Below, piece after piece: positions 46,567 through 56,511 of a stretch of DNA of 64,000 nt (positions are counted from its first letter, which is position 1; the number at the start of each line of letters is the position of its first letter). Origin of the DNA: Sva-07 sp963747375 (GTDB lineage Bacteria > Actinomycetota > Acidimicrobiia > Acidimicrobiales > Ilumatobacteraceae). Location: contig CAVVFL010000016.1 of assembly GCA_963747375.1 (NCBI GenBank), positions 116,806-180,805 of the forward strand, in the 5' to 3' direction. The notes beneath the pieces are model-generated. The model was not told the origin of the DNA and searched no databases. It saw only the letters and a list, made by a program, of their open reading frames with translations. Made by a program: the position numbers and the translations under genes.

Positions 46567-47577
46567 GTGATCGTGCGGACCCGACACCTGGCGCTCGTGG
46601 CGTCGCTGGCGGCGCCGCTCGGGCTGCTCGCGCTGACCTCGTCGCCGACCACGGCCGCGCCGGCGATCGAACGGGTCGTGACACTCGGCGATTCCTACAG
46701 CGCCGGGACCGGCATCCATCGCAACGCATCGGACTACGACGACCATGGCCCGCGCGCGCAGACCTTCGCTCCGTCGACTCGCATCGGCAACAGCGACTGC
46801 AGCCGTGAACTCGACGAGACGCCGGGACCGCGCCTGGCGGCCCGGCTCGGGGCGGAGTCGGTGTTCATCGCCTGTGCTGGTGCGGTCATCGGCGACATCG
46901 CCAACCAGGTCGACGCCGCCGACATCCCCGCCGACGGTGGGGGCACGATCGTGACGATGACGGTCGGCGGCAACGATCTGCGTACCGTGCGCGGCGAGAA
47001 CTGGCCTGCCACACTCGTTCGCTGCATCACCTCGGCGGGCTGTGACGACTCGGAGAAGAATCAGATCGCCAACCTCGAGCAGATGCGCGCCGAGCTGACC
47101 GCTGCGTACACCGACATCGGCAGGGAGTACCCCGACATCTCGGTGCGGGTGCTCGGCTATCCGCGTCTCATGCAGAGCGATCGATGGTGTGAGGGCGTCA
47201 CGGGCTTCGGTCGTGGTGAGGCCGACTGGGTCGACGACCAGGTCGATCGACTCAACGCCGCGATCGAGTCGGCGGTTCGGTCGGCATCGACCGTCACGCG
47301 CACCGACATCAGGTATGTGTCGGTCGTCGAGCAGTTCGACAACCACGGTGCGTGTCGATTCTGGCAGCGCGATCGCTTCGTCAACGATGCGGTCTTCGGC
47401 GAGACGCTGAAGCGCAGCATGACGGCGAGCGGCGAGGTGCGCGACCACTGGGACGGCGGCCCACTCACGATCAGCGGCGCGTCGTTCCACCCCAGCAGCA
47501 AGGGCTACGACGCGTACTTCGAGGCGCTGTCCGCGAGCGTGCGAACCGACCTCGAGGACGCCACCCCGTCTCGCTGA
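46567..47577 (+). CDS. Secreted SGNH/GDSL-family esterase
   Basis: From GTG 46567, a signal peptide (LALVASLAAPLGLLAL, cleavage after about residue 31) is followed by the GDSL block VTLGDSYSAGTG with Ser43. The oxyanion Asn is in TVGGND and the C-terminal catalytic His in SFHPSSKGY. Cysteine pairs (NSDCSREL, IACAGA, RCITSAGCDD) suggest disulfides, as in secreted actinobacterial lipases. About 336 residues. TTG at 46561 is an alternative start. Likely hydrolyses ester lipids or acylated polysaccharides outside the cell. Confidence 0.85.
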   Translation: MIVRTRHLALVASLAAPLGLLALTSSPTTAAPAIERVVTLGDSYSAGTGIHRNASDYDDHGPRAQTFAPSTRIGNSDCSRELDETPGPRLAARLGAESVFIACAGAVIGDIANQVDAADIPADGGGTIVTMTVGGNDLRTVRGENWPATLVRCITSAGCDDSEKNQIANLEQMRAELTAAYTDIGREYPDISVRVLGYPRLMQSDRWCEGVTGFGRGEADWVDDQVDRLNAAIESAVRSASTVTRTDIRYVSVVEQFDNHGACRFWQRDRFVNDAVFGETLKRSMTASGEVRDHWDGGPLTISGASFHPSSKGYDAYFEALSASVRTDLEDATPSR

Positions 47578-47748
47578 GCCATCACGTCGGCCATCGGGCC
47601 GTTGTGGGCCAACAAGTACGGAGAGTGGTCATACGGGCCCAATCTTGAGGTTTATTCGGGATGATTCCCACGTACCGTGACAGTCAAGAACGCGGAAAGC
47701 GGGTTGTCACGTCGTCAATCGAGCGTGGCCCAATCGAAGGAGGCGGCA

Positions 47749-49180
47749 ATGAAGCGAGGAATTATTGGAGCGGTACTCGGAGCGGCAACAGTCGCTGCGG
47801 TACTCGTCGTCGGGCCGGGCGGGATGGCATCCGCAACCCCGGACCAGGAGTCGGAAGTCTGCTACGAGCAGGTCCCGTACACGGTGTACCAGTACAGCAA
47901 GACCGTCGAGACGGAGACGTTCAAGACCCAGTACGAGATCGACAAGTACGTTCGTGATCGCACCCGCACCTACACCGAGGGCACCGACGGCCAGCACTAT
48001 GCGTGGACGGGCGGAAACCTCACGGTAGAGAACCCGCCGATCAACGACATCCCGCCGAGCGGCAACTGGCAGGTGAACGCGAAGCAGGAGCCGCACCAGC
48101 ATGCGACCTGGGTCAACGGCAGCCTGCACTACACGGCGGCCAGCGAAGGTTTCGCTTCGTGGTTCTACTACACGCCCGGCACCGAGGGCTACTACTCCGA
48201 ATGGAGCGATTGGTCCTCTCCCACACGCTGGGAGCCCATCGGCTCGCACCTGGCATGGGTGGACGTCGTTCCTGCTGCCAACTGGCAGAAGCACGGCAAC
48301 GTGGACACTCAGACATACCAGCGCCAGTGGAGCGAGTACCCCACGGGCAACACGAAGCAGGTTTCGACCGGCTTCGAGAAGTCGACGGTGTTCTACAACG
48401 ACGGCAACGTCGGCCCAGACGACCTCGCCGTCGAGGGCGTCGCGCCAACTGGACGACCGATCAGAATCTCGACCATTGGTGGCAACTCGTTGGCACTGAC
48501 GAGTTCGTGAAGGACGGCGACCGGATCCCGTGTTCCGATCAGCCCGACGACTTCGCGACGGAATGGGTCAATGGCGAGTTCGACTGCGGAGACACGACGG
48601 TGGAACAGACCGCGCACCGTGACCCCGTACGTTCTCGATGACGACTTCGAGTGGGTGCTGGACGAGGCGAACGCCACGACCGAAACCCGAACTCGTGATC
48701 TCACCGTCTCGGAACAGGTCCCCTGCGAAATCCCGATCAGGGCGATCCCGGTCGATCCGACCGTGATTGGTCCGGACTGCGATACGGCGGGCACTGTGGT
48801 GCTTCCATCCTCGACCGTCGGCTACGAGTGGGTGAAGCAGGAGGACGGCACCTACAACGCCGTCGCCGACCCGGGTTACTACCTCGACCCGACCGTGCAG
48901 ATCTTCGATCCTGGTGACCTGAGCCAGACGACCGGTGACGTGTGCGCCGATGTCCAGTCCGCATCCCCGGTCCCGGCAGAGGTCCAGGTTGAGGTCGCCT
49001 CGCAGTCGCCGGTCGTTGTGCCGGCCGCAGCGCCGACGACCCAGGCTGCTGTGGTTGCAGCGACCCCGACGCAGTTGCCGAGTACCGGAAGCTCGTCATG
49101 GGTCACTGGCGCTCATTGCGCTGGTGACGTTGCTCGGCGGAACGGCGCTGGTGCGTCTGAGCCGTCGTCCGACCGACTGA
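47749..49180 (+). CDS. LPXTG-anchored surface protein, frameshifted
   Basis: Strong ribosome site GAAGGAGG, then ATG 47749 and signal peptide KRGIIGAVLGAATVAAVLV. The mature region is rich in Tyr, Trp and Thr (VPYTVYQYSKTVETETF, YSEWSDWSSPTRWEP, QRQWSEYPTGNTKQV), a style seen in actinobacterial cell-wall proteins. The frame breaks near 48450 and resumes as NWTTDQNLDHWWQLVG. It breaks again near 48612, resuming as RTVTPYVLDDDFEW. After the sorting motif LPSTGSS it breaks near 49105, resuming as LALIALVTLLGGTALV and the positive tail RLSRRPTD. About 476 residues. A class-E/C type sortase would attach it; none lies in the window. Confidence 0.82.
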
Positions 49181-49210
49181 ACACACGGACTGAACACAAG
49201 GAAACTCGAT

Positions 49211-49245
49211 CGCTGGGCGGCACCTGTGACAGGTGTCGCCCAGCG
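49211..49245. terminator. Hairpin terminator after the LPXTG gene
   Basis: CGCTGGGCGGCACCTGT and ACAGGTGTCGCCCAGCG pair at 16 of 17 positions with a one-base loop region. It lies 30 bases after the stop codon and just before the TetR operator. Confidence 0.7.
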
Positions 49246-49248
49246 GTG

Positions 49249-49266
49249 TGAGTGAGCACTCACTCA
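49249..49266. promoter_or_regulatory. TetR-type operator palindrome
   Basis: TGAGTGAG-CA-CTCACTCA is a perfect 8+8 palindrome ending 16 bases before the ATG of the TetR gene. It is typical of TetR autorepressor sites that also control the exporter genes behind them. It argues for the ATG start at 49282 rather than GTG 49252, which lies inside it. Confidence 0.75.
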
Positions 49267-49281
49267 GTTAAGGTCGCCGCA

Positions 49282-49869
49282 ATGTCGGCGACCGTCAGCG
49301 TTCCCACCACGTCCAAACGGGCGTCGGCGCTTCCCCCCGAGGAACGGCGCGCGACGATCATCGAAGCCGTGCGCCCCTTGCTCGCCGAGCACGGCGAGGC
49401 GATCACCACCAAGCAGATCGCGTGCGCAGCGGGCATCGCCGAGGGCACCATCTTCCGGGTCTTCGCCGACAAGGACGAACTGCTCGACGCCACCCTCGAG
49501 GCCGCGCTCGACCAGGGGCCGTTCGAGAGTGCCTTGAGGGCGATCGATGGTGAGCTGCCGTTCGAGGTGCAACTCGTCGAGGCCACGGTGCTGATCCAGC
49601 GGCGCGTCGTCGACGTGTGGACGCTGCTGTCGCATCTCGGCCCGAAACGACATGACCAGGTCCGGCGCCCGATGACCGACAGCCCTGCACTCACGGCGAT
49701 CTTCGCGGCGCATCCCGATCGGATCCGCGTCGAGCCGGTCGTCGCCGCTCGCCTGCTCCGCGCCCTGACCATGTCGCTCACCCATCCGATGATCGCCGAG
49801 GAAGCATCCAAGGCATCCGACATCGTCGACACCGTGCTGCACGGCGTCGGAACAGGAACCTCCACATGA
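49282..49869 (+). CDS. TetR-family transcriptional repressor
   Basis: A 195-residue regulator. The helix-turn-helix is at about residues 42-62 (TKQIACAAGIAEGTIFRVFADKDEL, read as TKQIACAAGIAEG and TIFRVFADKDEL). The C-terminal ligand domain is variable (VVAARLLRALTMSLTHPM). AAGG precedes ATG 49282. Its last codons overlap the ABC gene start (ATGA), so repressor and exporter form one operon under the palindrome at 49249-49266. It probably senses a substrate of the exporter. Confidence 0.88.
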   Translation: MSATVSVPTTSKRASALPPEERRATIIEAVRPLLAEHGEAITTKQIACAAGIAEGTIFRVFADKDELLDATLEAALDQGPFESALRAIDGELPFEVQLVEATVLIQRRVVDVWTLLSHLGPKRHDQVRRPMTDSPALTAIFAAHPDRIRVEPVVAARLLRALTMSLTHPMIAEEASKASDIVDTVLHGVGTGTST

Positions 49870-51602
49870 AACTCTGGCAGCTCATCAAGAGTCACCTCGG
49901 TCCGTATCGCAACGTGTTGGTCATCGTGGTCGTCCTTCAGTCGATCGCGACGTTCGCTGCGCTCACGCTGCCGACGGTCAATGCGCTGTTGATCGACAAC
50001 GGCGTGCTGAAGGCCGACAACGACTACATCTTGGCGATGGGCGCCGTGATGATCGGGTTCACCATCATCCAGATCATCTTCACCGTCGGCGCCGTGTGGT
50101 TCGCGGCGAGGGCGGCGATGGGCTTCGGTCGCGACATCCGACGCGACCTGTTCCACACGGTGACCGGTTTCTCGGCCCGAGAGGTCGGCCAATTCGGCGC
50201 GCCGTCGCTGATCACCCGAACGACCAACGACGTCCAGCAGATCCAGATGCTCGTGGTCCTGGCCTGCACCATGATGATCACGGCGCCGATCACCATGGTG
50301 ATCGGCATCTTCTTCGCCGTGCGCGAGGACCCGGGCCTCTCGATGATCCTGCTGGTCGCCATTCCGGCCGCCGTGATCGCCCTCGGCTCGATCGTCTACC
50401 GGATGGTTCCGTCGTTCCAGGCCATGCAGTTCCGCATCGACCGCGTCAACCTCGTGCTGCGTGAACAGATCACCGGCATGCGCGTCGTCCGGGCGTTCGT
50501 GCGTGAACCGCAGGAGGTGGAGCGGTTCTCCCAGGCCAACGACGAACTGACCCAGACGTCGTTGCGCGCGGGGCGCCTGATGGCGGCCACGTTCCCGACC
50601 GTGATGTTGATCATCAACGTGTCGAGCGTCGCCGTCATCTGGATCGGTGGCGACCGGATCGGCGCCGGCCAGATGGAGATCGGTTCGCTCGTCGCCTACC
50701 TGAGCTACCTCATGCAGATCCTGTTCGCCGTCGTGATGATGACGTTCATGGTGTCGATGATCCCGCGCGCCGCCGTCGCCGGCGAGCGGGTGGCGGAGGT
50801 GCTCGACACGCCGTCGACCGTTCGCCAGCCGGAGCATCCGGTCACCGAGGTCACCGAACGCGGCACGCTCGAGTTCCGCAACGTCGGCTTCGCCTACCCG
50901 GGCGCCGACCGGCCGGTGCTGTGCAATCTGTCGTTCCGCGTCGAAGCCGGAACGACGACGGCGATCATCGGCAGCACGGGCGCCGGGAAGACGACGCTGG
51001 TGAACCTCGTGTCACGCCTGTCCGACGCCACCGACGGCACCGTGCTCGTCGACGGCGTCGACGTGCGAGACCTCGACCTCGATCTGCTGTGGAGCAAGGT
51101 CGGCTACGTCCCCCAGCGACCGTTCCTGTTCTCGGGCACGGTGGCATCGAACCTGCGCTACGGCCGCCCCGATGCCGGCGAGGGCGAGCTGTGGGAGGCA
51201 CTCGAGGTCGCTCAGGCGAGCGGATTCGTGCAGGCGATGCCCGACGGTGTCGACAGCCCGATCGCCCAGGGCGGCACCAACGTGTCGGGCGGTCAGCGTC
51301 AGCGGCTGTGCATCGCTCGGGCGCTCGTGGTCAAGCCGGAGATCTACGTGTTCGACGACTCGTTCTCGGCGCTCGACCTCGCCACCGACGCCCGATTGCG
51401 GGCAGCGTTGAGACCGCACACCGCCGACGCGGCGGTGCTGATCGTGGCCCAGCGGGTGTCGACGATCATCGACGCCGACCAGATCCTCGTGCTCGAAGAC
51501 GGCGAGATCATCGGCCGTGGCACGCACGCCGAACTGCTCGAGACGTGCCCGACCTACGCCGAGATCGTCGAATCGCAGATCGGCCAGGGGGCAGTGGCAT
51601 GA
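49866..51602 (+). CDS. ABC exporter half-transporter 1 (degenerate catalytic site)
   Basis: A 578-residue fused membrane and ATPase subunit. Six membrane helices occupy about residues 15-300. The nucleotide-binding domain has Walker A GSTGAGKTT, a canonical signature NVSGGQRQR, and Walker B IYVFDDS, where the catalytic Glu is replaced by Asp. Paired with the next gene, this gives the one-degenerate-site heterodimer known from TM287/288 and BmrCD drug exporters. Starts within the TetR stop and overlaps the next start (ATGA at 51599). Confidence 0.9.
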   Translation: MKLWQLIKSHLGPYRNVLVIVVVLQSIATFAALTLPTVNALLIDNGVLKADNDYILAMGAVMIGFTIIQIIFTVGAVWFAARAAMGFGRDIRRDLFHTVTGFSAREVGQFGAPSLITRTTNDVQQIQMLVVLACTMMITAPITMVIGIFFAVREDPGLSMILLVAIPAAVIALGSIVYRMVPSFQAMQFRIDRVNLVLREQITGMRVVRAFVREPQEVERFSQANDELTQTSLRAGRLMAATFPTVMLIINVSSVAVIWIGGDRIGAGQMEIGSLVAYLSYLMQILFAVVMMTFMVSMIPRAAVAGERVAEVLDTPSTVRQPEHPVTEVTERGTLEFRNVGFAYPGADRPVLCNLSFRVEAGTTTAIIGSTGAGKTTLVNLVSRLSDATDGTVLVDGVDVRDLDLDLLWSKVGYVPQRPFLFSGTVASNLRYGRPDAGEGELWEALEVAQASGFVQAMPDGVDSPIAQGGTNVSGGQRQRLCIARALVVKPEIYVFDDSFSALDLATDARLRAALRPHTADAAVLIVAQRVSTIIDADQILVLEDGEIIGRGTHAELLETCPTYAEIVESQIGQGAVA

Positions 51603-53534
51603 GCAGCAACGGTACGAACGGCACACCTGAGACGACGGGGTCGGACCCCGTCGTCTCGACCAACGGCAAGGCGCAGAGCCCCGACGACCGCAAGCTGCTC
51701 GCAACCGCAGGGACCGAGGCGCGTCGCGCCAGTTTCGGCCCGGGCGGCGGGCTCGGCATGCCGGCCGAGCGCAGCGACAAGTTCGGCGAGACGCTGAAGC
51801 GGCTGGGCGAGATCCTCGGGACGGAGAGGCCCCGCCTGTTCGCGGTGTTCTTCCTCACGGTCGTCAGCGTGACGCTCGTGGTCATCGGGCCGAAGCTGCT
51901 CGGCGAGGCGACGAACATCATCGTCCAAGGTGTGATGTCCGGTCAGGGGATCGACTTCGACGAGCTGCACAGCCAGTTGATCGTCGTGTTGCTGGTGTAC
52001 CTCGGCTCGTTCGCCCTGTCGTACACCTCGTCGTACGTGCTCGCCGGCGTGGTGCAACGCTCGATGTTCGGCCTGCGCGAGGAGGTGGAGCGCAAGCTCA
52101 ACCACCTCCCGCTCAGCTACATCGACCGCCAGCCGCGTGGCGACCTGCTTGAGCCGGGTCACCAACGACATCGACAACCTGTCGCAGAGCCTCCAGCAGA
52201 CCACCAGCCAGATCCTCACGTCGCTGCTCACGCTCATCGGCGTGACGGTCATGATGTTCACGATCTCGCCGCTGCTCGCGCTGATCGCCCTGACGACGGT
52301 GCCGATCTCGGTGCTGCTGATGAAGTACATCGGCGGCAAGGCCCGTCCACGGTTCATGGCCCAGTGGCGCTACACCGGCGACCTCAACGCGCAGGCCGAG
52401 GAGGTGTTCAGCGGCCACGCGATCGTCAAGAGCTTCGGACGTCAGCGTGAGGCCGAGGCCCGCTTCCGCGGCGACAACGATCAGCTCTACGAGGCGAGCT
52501 TCAGTGCCCAGTTCATGGCCAACCTCATCCAGCCGGCGATGCTCTTCATGGGCAACGTCCAGTACGTGCTGATCGCCGTCGTCGGTGGCCTGCAGATCTC
52601 GTCGGGGTCGCTGAGCATCGGCGGCATGCAGGCGATGATCCAGTACGCCCGCCAGTTCTCGCAGCCGCTCACGCACCTCGCATCGATGGCCGCGACGTTC
52701 CAGTCGGGCATCGCCTCGCTCGAGCGGGTGCTCGAGCTGATCGACGCCGAGGAGCAGTCACCCGAGCAGGAACTGACGAGCGACCCGCTCCCCGTGAAGG
52801 GCCGTGTCGTGTTCGAGGACGTCCACTTCTCCTACGACCCCGACAAGCCGCTGATCACCGGATTGAACGTGGTCGCCGAGCCGGGCGAGACGGTGGCCAT
52901 CGTCGGCCCGACCGGTGCCGGCAAGACGACGCTCGTCAACCTGATCATGCGGTTCTACGAGATCGACTCCGGCCGCATCACGCTCGACGGTCGTGACATC
53001 GCGAGCTTCCCCCGCAACGAGCTGCGCTCCGACATCGGCATGGTGCTGCAGGACACGTGGCTGTTCGGCGGCACGATCCGCGAGAACCTGCGCTACGGCA
53101 ACCCCGACGCCACCGACGAGCAGATCTACGAGGCCGCCCGGGTCACCTACGTCGACCGGTTCGTGCACTCGCTGCCCGACGGCTACGACACGATCATCAA
53201 CGACGAGGGCGACAACATCTCCACCGGCGAGAAGCAGTTGATGACGATCGCCCGCGCGTTCCTCGACGACCCGGCGATCCTGATCCTCGACGAGGCGACC
53301 AGCTCGGTCGACACCCGCACCGAGGTGTTGATCCAGGAGGCGATGAACAACCTGCGGGCCAACCGCACGAGCTTCGTGATCGCCCACCGGCTCTCCACCA
53401 TCCGCGGCGCCGACGTGATCCTCGTGATGGAGGACGGCCAGATCGTCGAGCAGGGCAACCACGACTCGCTCCTCGAGGACCGCGGCGCCTACTGGCGCCT
53501 CTACAACGCCCAGTTCGCCGGCAACACCATCTGA
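51599..53534 (+). CDS. ABC exporter half-transporter 2, one frameshift
   Basis: A roughly 645-residue partner subunit. An N-terminal hydrophilic extension of about 75 residues (SSNGTNGTPETTG...) precedes the membrane domain. One extra T near 52150 breaks RQPRGDLL-SRVTNDI. The ATPase domain has Walker A GPTGAGKTT, signature NISTGEKQL (degenerate; usual LSGGQ) and Walker B ILILDEATSS with the catalytic Glu. The degenerate signature completes the weak site with subunit 1's Asp, while this subunit's Glu and subunit 1's canonical signature make the active one. Probable drug or lipid exporter controlled by the TetR protein. Confidence 0.9.
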
Positions 53535-53607
53535 CCGCCCGCCGGGAGTCAGACCGCCGCGTAACACCCGCAGGCCAGCGCATCCGACCCTCACCCGCCG
53601 AGCGCAC

Positions 53608-53654
53608 TTCTGTGCGGAATGCGTCTCAGCCCCTGCAACTCATTCCGCACAGAA
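53608..53654. repeat. TTCTGTGCGGAAT-family palindromic repeat, copy 2
   Basis: Perfect 13-base arms TTCTGTGCGGAAT and ATTCCGCACAGAA around a 21-base loop. The loop's reverse complement begins GAGTTGCAGGGGCTGAGA, matching copy 1 at 38797-38845. The TGA stop of the minus-strand WS/DGAT gene (53640-53642) lies inside it. Confidence 0.8.
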
Positions 53655-55088
53655 CTGGCAGCTGATCGGGCGGCTGCGGTCAGACCGGCGTTTCGCGAGC
53701 ACGGCGAACTCGTGCTCGATCGAGGCGGCGACGTCACCCAGATCGGGCATCACGTCACGGTCGGCGGTGATGCCGAAATGGAGCTGATCGTCGTACGACA
53801 CGACGGCGATCGTCAGGCCCTCGTTGTCGATCACCTCGACGTAGGGGAACACCCGCAGGAACCGAGCGCCGCGCAGGTAGAGCGGGATCGGCGGGCCGGG
53901 GATGTTGGTGATCACCAGGTTCATCGGGATCGTGCGGCTCACGTAGCGGGTCAAGCGGGCCGGCCAGGGGCAGGGATGGCGTCGGCGATGTCGAGGATCC
54001 GGTGCGCGCCGTCGACGAGGCCCGACCCCTTCAGCTCCGAGGTCATCGCGTGGATTCGTTCGAGCCGCACGACCGGGTCGGGTTCGTCGACGGGCAGGTC
54101 GACGATGATCAGCGACACGAGGTTGCCGAGCGTGTCGCCGTGCTGCTCCTGGCCGCGGAGCGACACCGGCACCATCGCCTTGATCACCCGGTGCTCGATG
54201 TCGGTGTCGCCGTGCTCGAGCAGGAACGTGCGCAGCGCGCCGCTGCACGCGGCGAGTACGACGTCATTGATGCTGACGTCGTGTCGCTTGCGAACCGTGC
54301 GCACGCCCTTCAGTGGCACCGACGCCGTGACCCAGCGCCGGTGCGGGCTGACCGCCACGTTCCACGGTGCCGGCGGCGGTTTGGCGAGGAAGCTGGCGAC
54401 GGTGCGCCCGACATTGGACACGGCGTTGATCGCCGGACGCGGGTCGCGCAACGTGTCGAGCATCGAGCGGGCGATTCGGCCCGGCCTGGCCAGCTGGTCG
54501 CGGACGGCCTCGGCCAGGAGGTCGTTCGGGGAGGGAGCAGGTCGTGGCACCCACTCGGGGACGGGCTCGTCGGTCGGTGGGTCGGGTTCGAGGTCGACCA
54601 GCGCGAGCGCGAGATCGACGTTGGCGATCCCGTCGCCGAGGGCGTGGTGGGTCTTGAGGATCATCCCGACGTGATCGTCGGCGAGCCCGTCGACGAACCA
54701 CATCTCCCACAGCGGGCGGGCCCGGTCGAGCGCGAGCGACTGCAGCCGGCTCATCGAGCGCGGCGAGCTGGTCGTCGTCGCCGGGCCGGGGGAGCGAGGT
54801 CAGCCGCACGTGATAGTCGATGTCGAAGTGCTCGTCGTCGACCCACACCGGTCGGGCCTGGTTGTACGGCACCTCCATCACCCGCTGACGCAGGCGTGGC
54901 ACCCGGTGCACCCGTCGTGCGACGTGGGCCTGGAGTTCGTCGAAGCGGATCCGTCCGCTCGCGTCGCGCAACGGTCCGCCCTCGATCACCGACAGCGAGC
55001 CCACGTGTTGCGGCTCGTGTGGTGTCTCGATCCGCAGGAACACGGTGTCGGCGGCGGTCAGTCGTTCGAACGCCGTCTCGGTGGCCAC
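53640..55088 (-). CDS. WS/DGAT-family acyltransferase (second copy), two frameshifts
   Basis: The N-terminal part is FERLTAADTVFLRIETPHEPQ, read as FERLTAADTVFL and RIETPHEPQHVGSL, with DDEHFDIDYHVRLTSLPRPGD. One extra G near 54756 breaks it; it resumes as MSRLQSLALDRARPLWEMW with the active site THHALGDG, VSINDVVLAACSG and RGQEQHGDTLGNLVSL. A second break near 53965 (a deletion or two insertions) leads to WPARLTRYVSRTIPMNLVITN (as WPARLTRYVSR and TIPMNLVITN), PGPPIPLYLRGA and LTIAVVSYDDQLHFG. GTG at 55088 is used; ATG at 55115 is possible. About 480 residues. Its last codons come from a palindromic repeat. Confidence 0.85.
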
Positions 55089-55174
55089 GTCCCCAGTGTT
55101 TCCCTCGACGAACACTGATGAACAGGGACCTTCGGCGCAACCGCGCCAGGTGTTCGCGCCGATAGGAAGGAGGC

Positions 55175-56373
55175 ATGGAAGGTTACGTTCATCCCGACTT
55201 CGCTCCGGTCACCGAGAAGGTCCAGACGATCATGTCGAAGAAGTCCGCTCGCGGCGGCATGGCCGTGGCCGTGTACCACCACGGCGAGCTCGTGGTCGAT
55301 GCCTGGACCGGCGTCCGCGACGCGGCGGGCCACCCCTGGGAGCGTGACACGATGTCGATGAGCTTCTCGACGACCAAGGGCGTCGTGGCGACCATCGTGC
55401 AGCGGCTGGTCGATCGTGGACTGCTCGACTACGACGCACCGGTCGCCACCTACTGGCCCGAGTTCGCTGTAGCGGGCAAGGACACGCATCACCCTGCGGC
55501 ACCTCCTCGACCCACCAGGCGGCGCTTCACGACGTACGGGCGATCGCCGGTTCGGCCGAGGATCTCATCAACTGGGAACACATGACCAAACTGCTCGCCG
55601 AGGCCGAGCCGAAGTGGGACATCGGGACCCGATCGTCGTACCACGCACTCACCTACGGGTGGCTCGTCGGTGAGGTCATCCGTCGGGTGACCGGCCTGAC
55701 CGTGAACGAGGCGCTCCAGCGCGAGATCGTCGAGCCCCTCGGGGTGACCGGCATGTACATCGGCGCACCGGCGGCGGTGCGTGGCGACATCGCCGAGCAG
55801 CTCGTCGATCCGAAGGCAGTCGAGCGACTGTTCAAGATGACCAAGACGCTGGCCAAGGCGAAGAGCTTCCAGCCGATGTACCAGGCGCTCGTCGTCGACG
55901 ACATGCTCGACGTCGCGACGACCGATCACATCCACGACGGCGAGATCCCCGCCGCCAACGGCGTGTTCACGGCCCGCTCGCTCGCTCGGATGTACGCCGC
56001 ACTCGCGACTCCTGACGACTTCGACGGCCCGCCGCTCGTGTCGGCCGACACGCTGCGCGAGGCGACCCGGATCCAGACGACGCTCGGTGCGAGCGGCGAC
56101 GGCCGCAGTGGCGAGAAGGTCGGGCGCGACGCCGGCGTCGGGTTCAACATGCGTTGGCGGCTCGGATACCACATGATCGGCACCACCAAGGGCGTGCTGC
56201 CGAAGGCATTCGGACACTTCGGTTTCGGTGGCTCCGGCGCGTGGGGCGACCCCGAGTCGGGCCTGGCGATGGCGATGATCCTCAACCAGGTGGGCGGCAC
56301 GCCGTTCGGCGACACGAAGATGCTCCGCCTCGGTGCCGCCGCCGTTCGCTCCGCCGAACGCCACGCGGGCTGA
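55175..56373 (+). CDS. Serine hydrolase of the beta-lactamase/esterase (class C-like) family, frameshifted
   Basis: Very strong ribosome site AGGAAGGAGG before ATG 55175. The N-terminal part has MAVAVYHHGELVVDAWTG and the nucleophile motif SFSTTKGV (SxxK). The frame breaks twice near 55488-55522 (each one extra C); between them TLRHLLDH is readable. It resumes as AALHDVRAIAGSAEDLINW with the YHALTYGW tyrosine segment, VIRRVTGL and, at the C-terminus, HFGFGGSGAWGDPESG. About 398 residues. Members act as esterases, DD-peptidases or statin-type hydrolases; no signal peptide is seen, so it is probably a cytoplasmic esterase. Confidence 0.85.
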
Positions 56374-56401
56374 GCGTTACCCGCTTCGCATTCCCGGTTT
56401 G

Positions 56402-56422
56402 TGTGAGCGATCGGCGCTCGCA
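56402..56422. terminator. Small hairpin after the serine hydrolase gene
   Basis: TGTGAGCG and CGCTCGCA pair at 7 of 8 positions around ATCGG, 28 bases after the stop codon. A CACAGCGGCGAC string follows at about 56443, and the same string occurs inside the hairpin at 56929-56965. Confidence 0.4.
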
Positions 56423-56511
56423 AATGGTTGCGCGGGCGTGGTCACAGCGGCGACCTCCGGGACCGTCGGACACGAGGCGCGCTGGCCGTCGTGCGTGCGT
56501 AAGGTCGTGAC

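Noticed and set aside
55158..55164. GCCGATA before the serine hydrolase as a third sigma-28-like promoter
   Set aside because: No CTCAAG-like box at the right distance, and it abuts the ribosome-binding site, leaving no room for a leader.
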